Assembly: GCF_030216305.1 (NCBI RefSeq)
Contig: NZ_JASOKT010000007.1
Location: 29,384 to 93,383, forward strand
Length of the DNA: 64,000 nucleotides
Reading direction: 5' to 3'
Origin: Actinotignum timonense
GTDB lineage: Bacteria > Actinomycetota > Actinomycetes > Actinomycetales > Actinomycetaceae
Position numbers and translations under genes: made by a program. Under the pieces are notes generated by a model, which was given only the letters and a program-made list of their open reading frames with translations, did no database searches and was not told the DNA's origin. Positions 1 to 9,883 of the stretch are shown one piece after another (the stretch's first letter is position 1; every line of letters begins with the position of its first letter).

Positions 1-3000
1 ACCCCGTATAGCGCATCGGCAATTTCCATGGTGCGTTTCTGGTGGGTGATGACCAGGAGCTGGGAAGAGCGCTGCAATTCCCGGAAAATCTCGAGAAGGC
101 GCCCCAGATTAACGTCATCAAGGGCGGCTTCCACCTCGTCCATCACATAGAACGGGGAGGGGCGAGCCATAAAGATCGCCACGAGGAAAGCAATAGCGGT
201 GAGCGAGCGCTCCCCACCAGAAAGCAGGGACAGCCGCTTGACGCGTTTACCGGGCGGCCGCGCCTCAATTTCCACCCCGGTGGTCAGCACATTCTCCGGG
301 TCGGTGATAATAAGGCGCCCTTCCCCACCCGGGAAAAGGCGAGCAAAAACCTGCTCAAAACGGGCGCTACTATCGCTAAGCGCGGCTTTCATAACGAGGG
401 TGACTCGTTCATCAAGCTCCGCCACAATATCGAGAAGGTCGGCGCGGGTTTTCTTCAGGTCATCAAGTTGCTGGGCGAGGTACTTTTGACGTTCTTCCAG
501 CGCGGCGTGTTCCTCCAGGGCGAGCGGGTTAATGGTGCCCAGCCTCGCGAGGGCACGCTGCGCCGTAGCCAGGCGCCGTTCCTGTTCGGCGCGAATGTAG
601 GGCACCGCACCGTCCTCGGTGGGCACCTGGATATGCGGTCCGAATTCTTCGACGAGGGTAGTGCTATCGACGCCCAGGTCCTCGAGGGCACGGGTGGCTA
701 GCTGCTCGTATTCCATGCGGGCACGGGCGGTCGCCAGTTCGCGGGCGTGGGTGGAATCTGCGAGCTCGCGTTCGCGGGTGCGTAGCTGATCGACGCGTTC
801 GCGTAGGTGCGTGAGCTGCCCCTCGGCGCCGTGTTGTTCTTCTTCTACCCGACGACGCCGCTCGGCCACCTCGGCACGTAGGCTGCGCACGTGAGCCAAG
901 GCGCGCACCGCCCCGGCTGCGACCTGCCCCGCCAGCACCGCGTGCTGGCCACGGATCTGGCGGGCGCGTTCTTCCCGCTCAATACGTTCGCGGGCCAGCC
1001 GGGCCCGGTTATCCAGGGCATCAGCCCGCCCGCTCAGGGCCCGGAAGCGTTCTTCGGCGGTGCGCAGCGCCAGCCGAGCCTCCGTTTCCTGTTTGCGGGC
1101 TCCCACGGCGGCCTCATGCGCGCTATCGCGCTGCTGAGAGAGCCGGGCAAGTTCGCCATCACCTGGAATATCGGCAGTATCTTCTTCAGGCTCCGCGAAG
1201 CTATCCAGCTCTGCTTGCCGGGCGGCGATATCTTCCCGCAAGGAGGCGGCGCGGGCGACGGTGCGCTCTTCATCGGCGCGCGCGGCGGAGAGGGCCTGGC
1301 GCAGGGCCCCCAATTGGGCGGTGGCGGCGGCCAGGTTAGAATCGCGCGCCGTCAGTTCACTCCCGGAAGCTTCGGCGCGGGCGCGGGCATCTTCTTCAGC
1401 GCTCTCCGCTTTCCGGAGCGCCGCGGCTGCCTCGTCGGCTGCGGTGGCGGCGGCATCAAGCTGCTCGGAGGCCTCCTGGTAGGCAGCTTGGCGGGCGAGG
1501 GTAGCAGCGGCGGTGGCCTCTCCCCCGGTAGCGGTGCACGCAGTGATAATGTCTCCGCTCCGTGTCACCGCACGGGGAGCCCCGGCACTCACGAGCTGAC
1601 GGGCGGTCACAAGATCGGCAGTGAGGGCGGTGCCTGCCAGGAGCTGTGTGAGGAGGCCAGCTAGATCGCTGCCTGCCTGGGACCCGCTCACCACCGCCAG
1701 GGCATGAACTGCGGCATCCGGATCTGGGCGCACCGTTTCGAAAGCAGCATTGAGCGCAGCTTCGCGGGCGGCAGCTGCGGCGTCGTCGTTCTTCCCTCCC
1801 GTAATGGTGAGGGTAAGGCGCCCGGCTTGCGCCTGCGCGGCACCCCGCAAAATATCGACGGCGCTGTCCAGATTGTCCACCACCGCGCCGGATGCGGCGC
1901 CCATCAGCGCATTTTCCGCCGCGCTTTCCCATCCGCGTTCCACGTGGAGGTGGTCGCGCAACAGGGCCGCACCGTGCTCGATAGCCCAGGCAGTGGCATC
2001 TTCGGGTTCCAGCGAGAGCGCGAGAGTATCGACAATCGCTTGTAAGCGCGCCATTTCCTCGCGAGCACGCGCCTCGTTCGCACGGGCGTCTTCCACGGCG
2101 GCGCGGGCCGCGAGATGAGCCCGAGTATGTTCTTCGTGAGTGGTGGCGAGGGTATCGTCCCCGGCGGAGGTGGCAACGAGTTCTTCTTCGATAGCCGTAA
2201 CCTGCACGCTGGTGGTTTGCACGCGCTGGCGCGCGGCCGCCACGTCCTTCTCTACGCGTTCAATTTCGGCTTGGAGTGCTTCGAGCCGAGAGCGCACCGC
2301 GGAAACTTTCCCGGCCCGGCGCGCGGCGTTCTCCCGCGCGTCAGCACGGGCACGGCTCGCCTGGTTATAGGCTCGCTCAGCGGCAGATTCCGCGGTTTCA
2401 GTTTCCTCACGCTGGGTAAGGACGGTGCGCAGGGCGTCCTGGGCCTCACGTACGCGCCCCTCCAGTTCTTCTTCTTCAGCGCGAGCCCGGACGGCGCGCG
2501 CCTGGAGCTCCTCGGGGTCGTCTTGCCCGCCCCGTGCCGGCATGGTGCTCAGGGTGCGTTCGCGTTCGCGCGCCAGTTCGTCCATGGCGCGGAATCGTTC
2601 CTCGAGGGAGGCGAGCCGCTCGGAGCTATCGCGCAACGCAGAGAGCTGGGGACTCAGGCGCGCATGGTGTTCTTCTGCCTCGGCGAGGGCGGCGCGGGCC
2701 TGGGTGAGGGCCGCTTGGTTTTCTTCACGTAGCTGGGCGGTGCGCTGGTCTTCGGCAGCCCCGGCTTCCAGCCGCGCCTGCGCCTGTGCTAGATCATCAG
2801 CGAGAAGGCGGGCCCGAGCGTCGCGCTCGGTGGCTTGGATAACCTGGGCACGGCGGGCGGCCTCCGCCTGTTTGGCGAGCGGTCCGAGCTGACGGCGCAG
2901 CTCCGCGGTGAGATCCTCCACCCGCGTGAACGAGCCCTTCATCGCTTCGAGTTTACGCAGAGTTTTTTCTTTGCGACGGCGGTGTTTGAGCACCCCGGCG

Positions 3001-3491
3001 GCTTCTTCAACGATATTGCGGCGCTCTTCGGGACTGGAGGTGAGAACTTCGTCGAGGCGGCCCTGCCCGATAATGACGTGCATTTCCCGCCCCATGCCGG
3101 TATCCGAGAGCAGTTCCTGGACATCGAGGAGGCGTGCCGGGGTGCCGTTAATGGCGTATTCGGAGCCGCCGGCGCGGAAGAGAGTACGGGTGATGGTCAC
3201 TTCGGAATATTCGATGGGGAGCACGCCATCGGAATTATCGATGGTGAGGGAAACTTCCGCGCGTCCGAGCGCGGGACGACGCGAGGTGCCGGCGAAAATA
3301 ACATCCGCCATGGAGCCACCCCGTAGAGTTTTCGCGCCCTGCTCGCCCATCACCCAGGCGAGGGCGTCCACCACGTTGGATTTCCCTGAACCATTAGGGC
3401 CGACCACCGCGTTAATTCCGGGTTCAAAGCGCACTGTGGTGGCGGTGGCAAAGGATTTGAATCCTCGCATGGTCAAGGTTTTTAAGTGCAC
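1..3491 (-). CDS. smc: Chromosome segregation ATPase SMC (3' end cut off by window)
   Basis: Structural maintenance of chromosomes ATPase, which with ScpA/ScpB compacts and segregates DNA. The frame is open from a GTG at 3491 to the window edge, about 1,163 codons; only some tens of C-terminal residues seem to be missing. The N-terminus carries the family start LKTLTMRGFKSF and a Walker A motif GPNGSGKSN near residue 32. The middle is rich in Arg, Glu and Ala, as expected for the long coiled coils, with a central less-charged region for the hinge. Near 205-235 the signature LLSGGERSL is encoded, followed by Walker B YVMDEVEAALD and the D-loop/ITHQKRTMEIAD end. The GTG was chosen because it starts exactly at the conserved SMC N-terminus. 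The call is firm from motif order and length. Confidence 0.97.
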   Translation of the reverse strand, partial: MHLKTLTMRGFKSFATATTVRFEPGINAVVGPNGSGKSNVVDALAWVMGEQGAKTLRGGSMADVIFAGTSRRPALGRAEVSLTIDNSDGVLPIEYSEVTITRTLFRAGGSEYAINGTPARLLDVQELLSDTGMGREMHVIIGQGRLDEVLTSSPEERRNIVEEAAGVLKHRRRKEKTLRKLEAMKGSFTRVEDLTAELRRQLGPLAKQAEAARRAQVIQATERDARARLLADDLAQAQARLEAGAAEDQRTAQLREENQAALTQARAALAEAEEHHARLSPQLSALRDSSERLASLEERFRAMDELARERERTLSTMPARGGQDDPEELQARAVRARAEEEELEGRVREAQDALRTVLTQREETETAESAAERAYNQASRARADARENAARRAGKVSAVRSRLEALQAEIERVEKDVAAARQRVQTTSVQVTAIEEELVATSAGDDTLATTHEEHTRAHLAARAAVEDARANEARAREEMARLQAIVDTLALSLEPEDATAWAIEHGAALLRDHLHVERGWESAAENALMGAASGAVVDNLDSAVDILRGAAQAQAGRLTLTITGGKNDDAAAAAREAALNAAFETVRPDPDAAVHALAVVSGSQAGSDLAGLLTQLLAGTALTADLVTARQLVSAGAPRAVTRSGDIITACTATGGEATAAATLARQAAYQEASEQLDAAATAADEAAAALRKAESAEEDARARAEASGSELTARDSNLAAATAQLGALRQALSAARADEERTVARAASLREDIAARQAELDSFAEPEEDTADIPGDGELARLSQQRDSAHEAAVGARKQETEARLALRTAEERFRALSGRADALDNRARLARERIEREERARQIRGQHAVLAGQVAAGAVRALAHVRSLRAEVAERRRRVEEEQHGAEGQLTHLRERVDQLRTRERELADSTHARELATARARMEYEQLATRALEDLGVDSTTLVEEFGPHIQVPTEDGAVPYIRAEQERRLATAQRALARLGTINPLALEEHAALEERQKYLAQQLDDLKKTRADLLDIVAELDERVTLVMKAALSDSSARFEQVFARLFPGGEGRLIITDPENVLTTGVEIEARPPGKRVKRLSLLSGGERSLTAIAFLVAIFMARPSPFYVMDEVEAALDDVNLGRLLEIFRELQRSSQLLVITHQKRTMEIADALYG

Positions 3492-3662
3492 GATTACAGA
3501 TTATGCCAGACGGCACCACCGGTGGGACTCCGACGGGGCGTCGATACGGTGCTAAGGAGCACCGACGCCATTCGTGGCACGCCGCGGCTCGGCGACAGAA
3601 GCCGTTAACGGTGCAACGGTGCGCGGCTAAGGTGCGACGGTGCGCCGCACCGTTACGGGTTC
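3492..3662. other. Spacer between smc and the AspT-like gene with GGTGCG-rich repeats
   Basis: This 171-base gap has no convincing ORF. It contains three copies of ACGGTGCG or its complement (3616-3623, 3637-3644, 3646-3653). The last two form a perfect 17-base inverted repeat centred on 3645. It may act as a transcription stop for the upstream gene, but there is no T-run. Confidence 0.6.
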
Positions 3663-5222
3663 CTAGAACATGAAGGGGACGACGACGATCTTATAAATGA
3701 GCGCAATCGCGAAGGTGGTGGCGTAGCCGGTCATCACTCGGTTATCGGTGGTGCGCGAGGTGGCGTAGGAGAGCACCGCCGGCTGGCCGAGCAGTCCGGC
3801 CACCGCACCCGAAGAACGGGTGGCGGAGGAACCGAGGATCCAGGCAGCCGCCATCATAACCCCGCATCCGACGATGCTCACCGCCGCGGCCAAGAGCAGC
3901 GATTTCAAGCCCACCATTGTGAAAACGGTGGAGGCAAAAGCAGAACCGGAGTTGAGGCCCACCGCCGCGAGGAAGAGCATGAGCCCGAACTGGCGCAGGG
4001 TGAGATTCGCGGGGCGCGGGAGCTGCCAGGGCACCCGACCGGTGCGGTGCACCGCTCCGAGGATCAGCCCCACCACGAGCGGGCCGCCGGCCGCACCCAG
4101 GGAGAAAGCCGCGCCACCCGGAAGCGGGATTTCCACTAGTCCAAGGGCGAAGCCGAGGGCAAGCCCGCCGGCTGCCGCTACCCAGTCCAGTTCCGAGGAA
4201 CTGGAGACTGAATCGCCGAAGTATTCTTCGAGTTCCTCGACCCGTGAGGTAGGTAGGGCGACTTCTACCACGTCGCCCATTTCCAGGTAGGTTTCCGGGG
4301 TGGCCAGGATTTCATCATCGGCACGGCGAATCACCGTCACTCGAGCTTCGAAGCGGCGGTAAAGCGGGAGGGAACCCACCGTGAGGCCGGCAATATCTCG
4401 ATTGGATACCGTGAAACGGTGCACCGTCAGATACGGATCGGTCAGGCGCCGATGACGCATGCGGCTACCCAGGCGTTCGATAGCTTCGGAAAGTGCGGCT
4501 CGGGAAGCAAAAATACGAACCCGGTCCCCCGGTTCCAGAGCCCGTTCCATATCGAGCACATGCCAGCGCCTATTGCGCCGCATGGCTACGAATCGCACCT
4601 GCTGGCCGGCAATATCCCGCATCTGCTCCGCGGAAATCTCCCGATCCACATATACGGTTGCTTGTTCCAATTCCACATCATCGGGGTCAAGCTGATCGTT
4701 ACGTGCTTTCCATTCCCGGTTAATGAAAATAGCGACCATGACGATGGCGAGCGTGACCCCGACCGGATAACCAATGGAATAGCCCACGGCGGGGTTATCC
4801 GGGTCGGTCATTTCCTGGGCGAGCGCAAGCGAGGGAGTGGAGGTAAGCGAGCCGGCGAAAACACCCACGGCGGTACCACGGAGCAAACCGAGGAGCTCCC
4901 CCAGTCCCACCGCGGCTGCCGCCCCGGCCGTAATCGCAATAACCGAAGCGAGCATGAGGCCCAACTGTTTACGGATCTCCTGGAAGAAGGTTTCCCCGGC
5001 TTCCAAGCCGATCATATAAACGAAAATTCCCAGGCCCAGATCTTGCAGCAGCACAAGGAGCGAAGTGGAGGGCGGAACCACCGCGCCGACGAGCAAACCG
5101 ATGAAAAGCGCCCCCGCTGCCCCAAATTTCAGGGGACCAAAAGGAATCGCCCCGAAGGCGGCACCGAGCGCCACCACGATGAAAACAACGAGAACGGTAT
5201 TGCTGGCGAGAATATCGAGCAC
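3663..5222 (-). CDS. AspT/YidE-type transporter (aspartate:alanine exchanger family)
   Basis: Polytopic membrane protein of 519 residues with the duplicated Asp-Al_Ex layout. An N-terminal block of about five hydrophobic segments (residues 5-170) is followed by two soluble TrkA-C/RCK-type domains (about 180-250 and 260-340) and a second hydrophobic block (345-519). Family members include the aspartate-alanine antiporter AspT and the uncharacterised YidE/YbjL proteins; the substrate here cannot be told. The motif GSLTSTPSLALAQE in the first half and AGLLGQPAVLSYA in the second are the matching halves of the internal repeat. The GTG start at 5222 has an upstream GAGGTG ribosome site about six bases away. 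It is a single gene between smc and folC, all in the same direction. Confidence 0.85.
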   Translation of the reverse strand: MLDILASNTVLVVFIVVALGAAFGAIPFGPLKFGAAGALFIGLLVGAVVPPSTSLLVLLQDLGLGIFVYMIGLEAGETFFQEIRKQLGLMLASVIAITAGAAAAVGLGELLGLLRGTAVGVFAGSLTSTPSLALAQEMTDPDNPAVGYSIGYPVGVTLAIVMVAIFINREWKARNDQLDPDDVELEQATVYVDREISAEQMRDIAGQQVRFVAMRRNRRWHVLDMERALEPGDRVRIFASRAALSEAIERLGSRMRHRRLTDPYLTVHRFTVSNRDIAGLTVGSLPLYRRFEARVTVIRRADDEILATPETYLEMGDVVEVALPTSRVEELEEYFGDSVSSSSELDWVAAAGGLALGFALGLVEIPLPGGAAFSLGAAGGPLVVGLILGAVHRTGRVPWQLPRPANLTLRQFGLMLFLAAVGLNSGSAFASTVFTMVGLKSLLLAAAVSIVGCGVMMAAAWILGSSATRSSGAVAGLLGQPAVLSYATSRTTDNRVMTGYATTFAIALIYKIVVVPFMF

Positions 5223-5360
5223 AGTGCCACCTCGGAGTTGAAGACTGGTAGATCGTTACCGATTCTACCAATTCAGCGCGCCGCGCCAGCACCTTAGTGC
5301 ACCGCGCCATCGCCTTTGCGCACCGCGGCATCACGTCAGTGCCCCGTGCCGGCCCCGTCT

Positions 5361-7064
5361 TTACTCAGTGGGAGCTTCATCAGGAGTCCCTTTGCCCATG
5401 ATCTGGCGCGCCATACCCGCCAGGTAGACCGAACCGAGGACCGCCACCACCGGCGTGGCGAGCTCCTCACCGGCCTCGGCCTCGGCCCATCCGGCAGCCT
5501 CGTCAATCGCGGCAAGCAGATCGCGTTCCACCCGCACCCGATCCTCCCCGAAGACCTCCCGCGCCAGCTCTGCCAGTTCCTCGGCGTCCATCGCCCGCTC
5601 ACCGGGCATATCGGTGACCACAACGGCATCCAGTACCGGCTCGAACTGCCCGAGAGTTCCTTCCACGTCCTTATCTGCCATCATGGCGAGCACCCCAACA
5701 CGCCGGCCGGGATAGTACTCTTCCAGCGCGGCGGCGGTATGCGCCGCACCGTGGGGGTTGTGGGCCGCGTCCACGAGGACGGTGGGCGAAGTGCGCACCA
5801 CTTCGAGACGTCCGGGCGAGGTCACGGCCATCAGAGCATGTTCGACGACGTCACCGGAAAGCGCGCGCCCGCCGAAGAATGCTTCAACCGCCGTGAGTGC
5901 GAGGGCCGCGTTCTCCGCCTGGTAGGAGCCGCGCAGCGCGAGGGGAATATCGTCGTAGCGAGCCGCGGGGGTACGCACCGTCATAAGCTGACCGCCTACC
6001 GCTGTCTCCCGCCCAAGCACCTCGATATCTTTCCCGTAAACGGATACGTGGGCGCGAGCCTGGTGGGCTGCCTGAGCGATAGCCGCAGCGGCGTCCTCGG
6101 GTTGGGCGGCGCTCACCACGCTGGCTCCGGGCTTAATAATCCCTACTTTCTCCCCGGCGATCTGCGCGATGGTGTGCCCGAGCCAGCGTTCGTGGTCCAG
6201 GGCTATGGGGGTGAGGACGGCGACGTCGCCGTCGATCACATTGGTGGCATCCCACCGTCCCCCCATACCAACTTCGACCACGGCCACATCGATGGGTGCG
6301 GCCGCGAAAGCTACGTAGGCCATGACCACGAAAACTTCGAAGAAGCTCATGCGCGGCCCGCCCTCCGCTTGGGAACGCTGATCCACGAGCTCAACGAAAG
6401 GCGCGACATCTTCCCAGGCCTGAATGAAATCCGCCCGGGAAATGTTATGCCCGTCGATGGCGATGCGTTCGCGTACCGAGACCAGGTGCGGGGAGGTAAA
6501 GCGCCCGGTGCGTAGGCCATGCTCGCGCAGCAGTGCTTCGATCATGCGCACCGTCGAGGTTTTTCCGTTGGTGCCCGTCACGTGCACGCACCGGTAGGAA
6601 TGGTGCGGGTTGCCAAGTAAATCCAAGCACATCTGGACGCGTTCAAGGGAAGGCTGCACCTTGTGTTCAGGAGCGCGGGTGAGGATATCGCGGTAGATGT
6701 CCTCCACTCGGTCTTCCTCCGCGGTGGTATCCGCTAGCTCGATAATGGGATCGGGTGATTCTTTGACCTCCCGGATAACGGCTTCGTCCCCAAAAAGCCC
6801 GGAGCTGAGGACCTCGGTGAGTGCCGCATCAAGTTCGGCTTCCCGCGCCGCCTCCGGATCCAGCGCTTCTTTCGGATCACGGGGATCCTCCAGATCCCGT
6901 GCACCTTCCGGATCACGGGGCTCCTCCGCATCGGGAGCCTCAGATGTTCCCCCCGGGCCAAAGTCCCCGGCATGCTCCAGTTCCCCCTCGCAATAGTTCT
7001 GTGCGTCGTCGTACCCCGCACCGTTGTGGCCGGTGCCGTCGTGCTTCGCGTTATTCGTCCCCAT
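5361..7064 (-). CDS. folC: Dihydrofolate/folylpolyglutamate synthase FolC with N-terminal extension
   Basis: Adds glutamate to dihydropteroate and folates; Mur-ligase-like fold. The conserved P-loop VTGTNGKTST lies near residue 155, followed by the folate-loop motif TGRFTSPHL, a metal/ATP segment VEVGMGGRWDATN and DAAHNPHG in the C-terminal domain. The protein is 567 residues against about 420-480 for usual FolC. The excess is an N-terminal stretch of about 110 residues that is acidic and repetitive (runs built from Asp-Pro-Glu-Ala and Arg-Asp-Leu-Glu units) with no recognisable domain. I chose the ATG at 7064, with AAAGG upstream, over a GTG five codons earlier. A later start near the core cannot be excluded. 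A strong hairpin at 7098-7143 separates it from the upstream MFS gene. Confidence 0.92.
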   Translation of the reverse strand: MGTNNAKHDGTGHNGAGYDDAQNYCEGELEHAGDFGPGGTSEAPDAEEPRDPEGARDLEDPRDPKEALDPEAAREAELDAALTEVLSSGLFGDEAVIREVKESPDPIIELADTTAEEDRVEDIYRDILTRAPEHKVQPSLERVQMCLDLLGNPHHSYRCVHVTGTNGKTSTVRMIEALLREHGLRTGRFTSPHLVSVRERIAIDGHNISRADFIQAWEDVAPFVELVDQRSQAEGGPRMSFFEVFVVMAYVAFAAAPIDVAVVEVGMGGRWDATNVIDGDVAVLTPIALDHERWLGHTIAQIAGEKVGIIKPGASVVSAAQPEDAAAAIAQAAHQARAHVSVYGKDIEVLGRETAVGGQLMTVRTPAARYDDIPLALRGSYQAENAALALTAVEAFFGGRALSGDVVEHALMAVTSPGRLEVVRTSPTVLVDAAHNPHGAAHTAAALEEYYPGRRVGVLAMMADKDVEGTLGQFEPVLDAVVVTDMPGERAMDAEELAELAREVFGEDRVRVERDLLAAIDEAAGWAEAEAGEELATPVVAVLGSVYLAGMARQIMGKGTPDEAPTE

Positions 7065-7097
7065 ACCTGCCCTTTCCACGGCACACCAGCATATACC

Positions 7098-7143
7098 ACG
7101 GGGCCCACGGTGCGACTGGCGCTGCCAGCCCCGTGGGCCCCGT
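7098..7143 (-). terminator. Hairpin terminator after the MFS gene
   Basis: A perfect 13-base inverted repeat, ACGGGGCCCACGG at 7098-7110 and its complement at 7131-7143, encloses a second small stem (CTGGC/GCCAG). It lies between the MFS stop at 7191 and the folC start. No clear T-run follows, so it may be a factor-assisted stop or an mRNA 3' stabiliser. Confidence 0.65.
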
Positions 7144-7190
7144 TCCCGGTCGTCTACCGGTGCCCGAGCAGATCCTCAGGCGACATATGT

Positions 7191-8630
7191 TTAGGACGCA
7201 GATTCCTCGGCGTTCTCCACCGAGGGGATGAGGGTGGAAAGCAGGAGCGCGATGATCACGAGGACCGCGCCCACCGCGATTCCGGCCTGGTACCCGCCCA
7301 CCACATTCTCGGTGCCGCCCACGGCGGTAGCCACGGCGGTCAGGATCGCGAAGGAGAGCCCGGCACCCAGGTTGAAAGCGCCGGCATTCATGCCCGGCAG
7401 GTAACCCTGGTTATCGGCCGGGGAAAGCACAACGCCCAAGCCGTTGAGCATGATATTGACGGTGCCGGCGTAGGTGATACCGATGGCCACGCACAGGAAG
7501 AAGATAAGCGACTTCGAGGATGCCCCAACACCGAAGACCGCGATACCGAGGAAAATGACCGTGGAGAGCAGCCCCGCCTGGAGCACCTTCTTGTAGCCGA
7601 AGCGTGAAGCGAGCTGCCCGGCAATCGGGCCCATAATGAGGCCGGCGATAGCGTAGGGCGTCAGCGTCACGAAGGATACTGTTTCTGCCGGGAGCTCCAG
7701 GCCACCGGCGCTGGCTTCCAGCTGCGCGAGGTTCGGGATGAGGCCGTTCATGACCGCGAATACCCCCGTCATGGTGAAGAGGGTGGTGGATAGCAGCGCC
7801 CAGGTGCGCCGTTGCTTGAGGTAGCGAGTGGCCACCAGCGGGTGGGCGCGCGAAGATTCGATCTTCCAGAAAATCACCGCGGATACGGCCGCTACCAGGA
7901 TTTCCACACCGATGAGCCACCAGCGCGCATCCCCGAGCTTGCCCAATTCGTTGAAGGCGAAGTAGACGCAGCCGAAAACGATGAGCAGTGCGATAACGCC
8001 GGGCCAGTCCATCGGGGTGCGGTCACCCTGCGATTCGCGGGTTCCGAACATCGACGCCACGAAAGCGATGGCGCACACAACCGCCATGCACGCGAAAACG
8101 GAGCGGAAGCCCCAGTTACCGGCGAGCCAACCGCCCAGCAGGGCGTCCACCCCGGCGATACCGCCGTTGACGGAGGTCAAGATCGCCATGTACTTGGCGT
8201 AACGGCGCGGCTCGGGTACTTCCTGGTGCAGCATGACGAGAGTGAGGGGCACCATCGGCCCCGCCGTCCCCTGAATCACGCGCCCGATACCGAGGATGGT
8301 GACATTGGGCGCCAGTGCGGAAACCACGCATCCGATCCCGGTGGCCAGGAGCATGCCCAACAGAATCTTCTTGCGCCCGATCAGGTCACCCCAGCGCGGC
8401 AGGAAGAGGGAGAAGAGCGCGGCGGAGGCGAAGAACGCCGTTTGGGTCACGCCGATTTCCACGTCAGTCGCGTTCAGTTCCACGCTCATGGTGTGCAGCG
8501 CTGGGGAGAGCATGGAGGCGTTGAGCTGGAAAGCGAAGACCGCGCACAGTAGCGCGGCCATCAGCACGATAATATTCGTGCGCGAACCGGATTGCGCCTG
8601 GCCGGCACACGCGGGAACGGAAGATGCCAT
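7191..8630 (-). CDS. Major facilitator superfamily transporter (DHA2-like drug/multidrug family)
   Basis: Membrane transporter of 479 residues with about 14 hydrophobic segments. It has the MFS signature after segment 2 (LPRWGDLIGRKKILL, near residue 75) and motif-C-like glycines in segment 5 (VNGGIAGVDALLGGWLAG), which point to a proton-driven exporter of the DHA2 type. The substrate is unknown. The open frame extends 65 codons further upstream, but the ATG at 8630 follows a GAGAAAG ribosome site and begins directly before the first membrane segment; the upstream residues look like non-coding sequence. The upstream neighbour is a nucleoside hydrolase ending 95 bases away with its own hairpin, so co-transcription is uncertain. 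Confidence 0.85.
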   Translation of the reverse strand: MASSVPACAGQAQSGSRTNIIVLMAALLCAVFAFQLNASMLSPALHTMSVELNATDVEIGVTQTAFFASAALFSLFLPRWGDLIGRKKILLGMLLATGIGCVVSALAPNVTILGIGRVIQGTAGPMVPLTLVMLHQEVPEPRRYAKYMAILTSVNGGIAGVDALLGGWLAGNWGFRSVFACMAVVCAIAFVASMFGTRESQGDRTPMDWPGVIALLIVFGCVYFAFNELGKLGDARWWLIGVEILVAAVSAVIFWKIESSRAHPLVATRYLKQRRTWALLSTTLFTMTGVFAVMNGLIPNLAQLEASAGGLELPAETVSFVTLTPYAIAGLIMGPIAGQLASRFGYKKVLQAGLLSTVIFLGIAVFGVGASSKSLIFFLCVAIGITYAGTVNIMLNGLGVVLSPADNQGYLPGMNAGAFNLGAGLSFAILTAVATAVGGTENVVGGYQAGIAVGAVLVIIALLLSTLIPSVENAEESAS

Positions 8631-8706
8631 AGTTTTTTCTTTCTCACCGGGGAGGACGACGCCGCACCGTGGCAGCGCCGTCCTCCGTTCATAAAGGTTG
8701 GGTTGG

Positions 8707-8723
8707 ACGGGGCTTAGCCCCGT
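8707..8723 (-). terminator. Small hairpin after the nucleoside hydrolase
   Basis: ACGGGGC and GCCCCGT pair around a three-base loop, two bases beyond the nucleoside hydrolase stop codon. No T-run follows, so it may be a weak terminator. Confidence 0.45.
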
Positions 8724-8725
8724 GA

Positions 8726-9694
8726 TTAGCCCAGGTAGTGGTGTTCGCCCACGCGCTCCAGCGCATCGGCGATGAGATCCCAGAAACGCCCGTGATCGAG
8801 CCGGGTCGCAGCCCAGGTGTGGCAATCTTCGGGAATGGGGCCGCGGAAATCAGCCACCGTCATCCCCACGGTGAGGGTGCCGGTGAGTTCCACATCGATG
8901 GGCACCTGCACCGTTTCCACGATGGTCGGGTCGATAAGGTAGGCCACGGCGCACGGATCGTGGACCGGCGGGTAATCGAAGCCCTGCGCGTCCTGGTAGG
9001 AGGCACGGAAGAAGTCCATGAGTTCGTGGACGAAGCGGGCCGGCTGGGTGCCCACCGCGTCAATCTTCGCGTAGGCTTCCGGGGTGCAGAGGGCCTGGTG
9101 GGTAAGATCCAGGCCAACCATGACCACCTTCCACGGCTCGTTGAAAACGATATGCGCCGCTTCCGGGTCGATCTTGATGTTGAATTCGGCCACCGCGGAC
9201 CAGTTTCCAACGTGGTAGCCCCCACCCATGAGAACCACCTGCTTGACGCGCTCGGCCAGGCGCGGTTCCTTGCGTACCGCGAGCGCGATATTGGTGAGCG
9301 GGCCGGTGGGGACAAGGGTGACGGTACCCGGTTCGTGCGCCATAACAGTGTCAATAATGAGATCGACGGCGTGCCGGGAATCAAGCTCGATAGCCGGGGT
9401 AGGTAATTCTGTGCCGTCCAGACCGGTATCACCGTGAATATCGGGGGCGACTTCCACCGGGCGTACCAGCGGGCGGTCGCATCCGGCCGCGAAAGGCACT
9501 CCCGTCATTTTCATAACGGTGCCCACGGCGAGGGCATTATTCGTAACTTTCTTTAGCGTTTGGTTGCCGCCCACCGTGGTGACGGCAAGCAGATCAATCT
9601 GCGGATTTGCCCACGCCAGCAGCATCGCAACGGCGTCGTCATGACCGGGATCGCAATCCAAAATGATTTTTTCCGGGGTGTGCTGTGTTGCCAT
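8726..9694 (-). CDS. Inosine/uridine-preferring nucleoside hydrolase
   Basis: Cytosolic enzyme splitting ribonucleosides into base and ribose for salvage. The N-terminal calcium-binding signature is intact: ILDCDPGHDDAVA at residues 11-23 gives the DxDxxxDD cluster. The middle holds TLVPTGPLTNIALA and VLMGGG, and the C-terminal part has the HDPCAVAYLIDP segment with the catalytic-site His and Asp. The 322-residue length matches the family (about 310-330). I start at the ATG at 9694 because GGAGAG lies four bases upstream and the protein then begins just before the conserved strand; the open frame runs 17 codons further up. Whether it prefers purines or pyrimidines cannot be told. The adjacent MFS gene might import or export a related compound, but that is speculation. 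Confidence 0.93.
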   Translation of the reverse strand: MATQHTPEKIILDCDPGHDDAVAMLLAWANPQIDLLAVTTVGGNQTLKKVTNNALAVGTVMKMTGVPFAAGCDRPLVRPVEVAPDIHGDTGLDGTELPTPAIELDSRHAVDLIIDTVMAHEPGTVTLVPTGPLTNIALAVRKEPRLAERVKQVVLMGGGYHVGNWSAVAEFNIKIDPEAAHIVFNEPWKVVMVGLDLTHQALCTPEAYAKIDAVGTQPARFVHELMDFFRASYQDAQGFDYPPVHDPCAVAYLIDPTIVETVQVPIDVELTGTLTVGMTVADFRGPIPEDCHTWAATRLDHGRFWDLIADALERVGEHHYLG

Positions 9695-9883
9695 GTTTCT
9701 CTCCACATCCTTGGGGAACTCCCGCGGAGTTCTACGTGCTTTCATTAAAACATAGAAAGAACGGTTTCACCGCGAGCGTTCACCGGCGCCCCGTAGGCAC
9801 CCTCGGGAGCACCACTGGCTTCCCGGCACGTGCAGATAGGCTCCCCGCCGCACCGTAAGCCGCCTACCGGAGCATCGTCAGGA

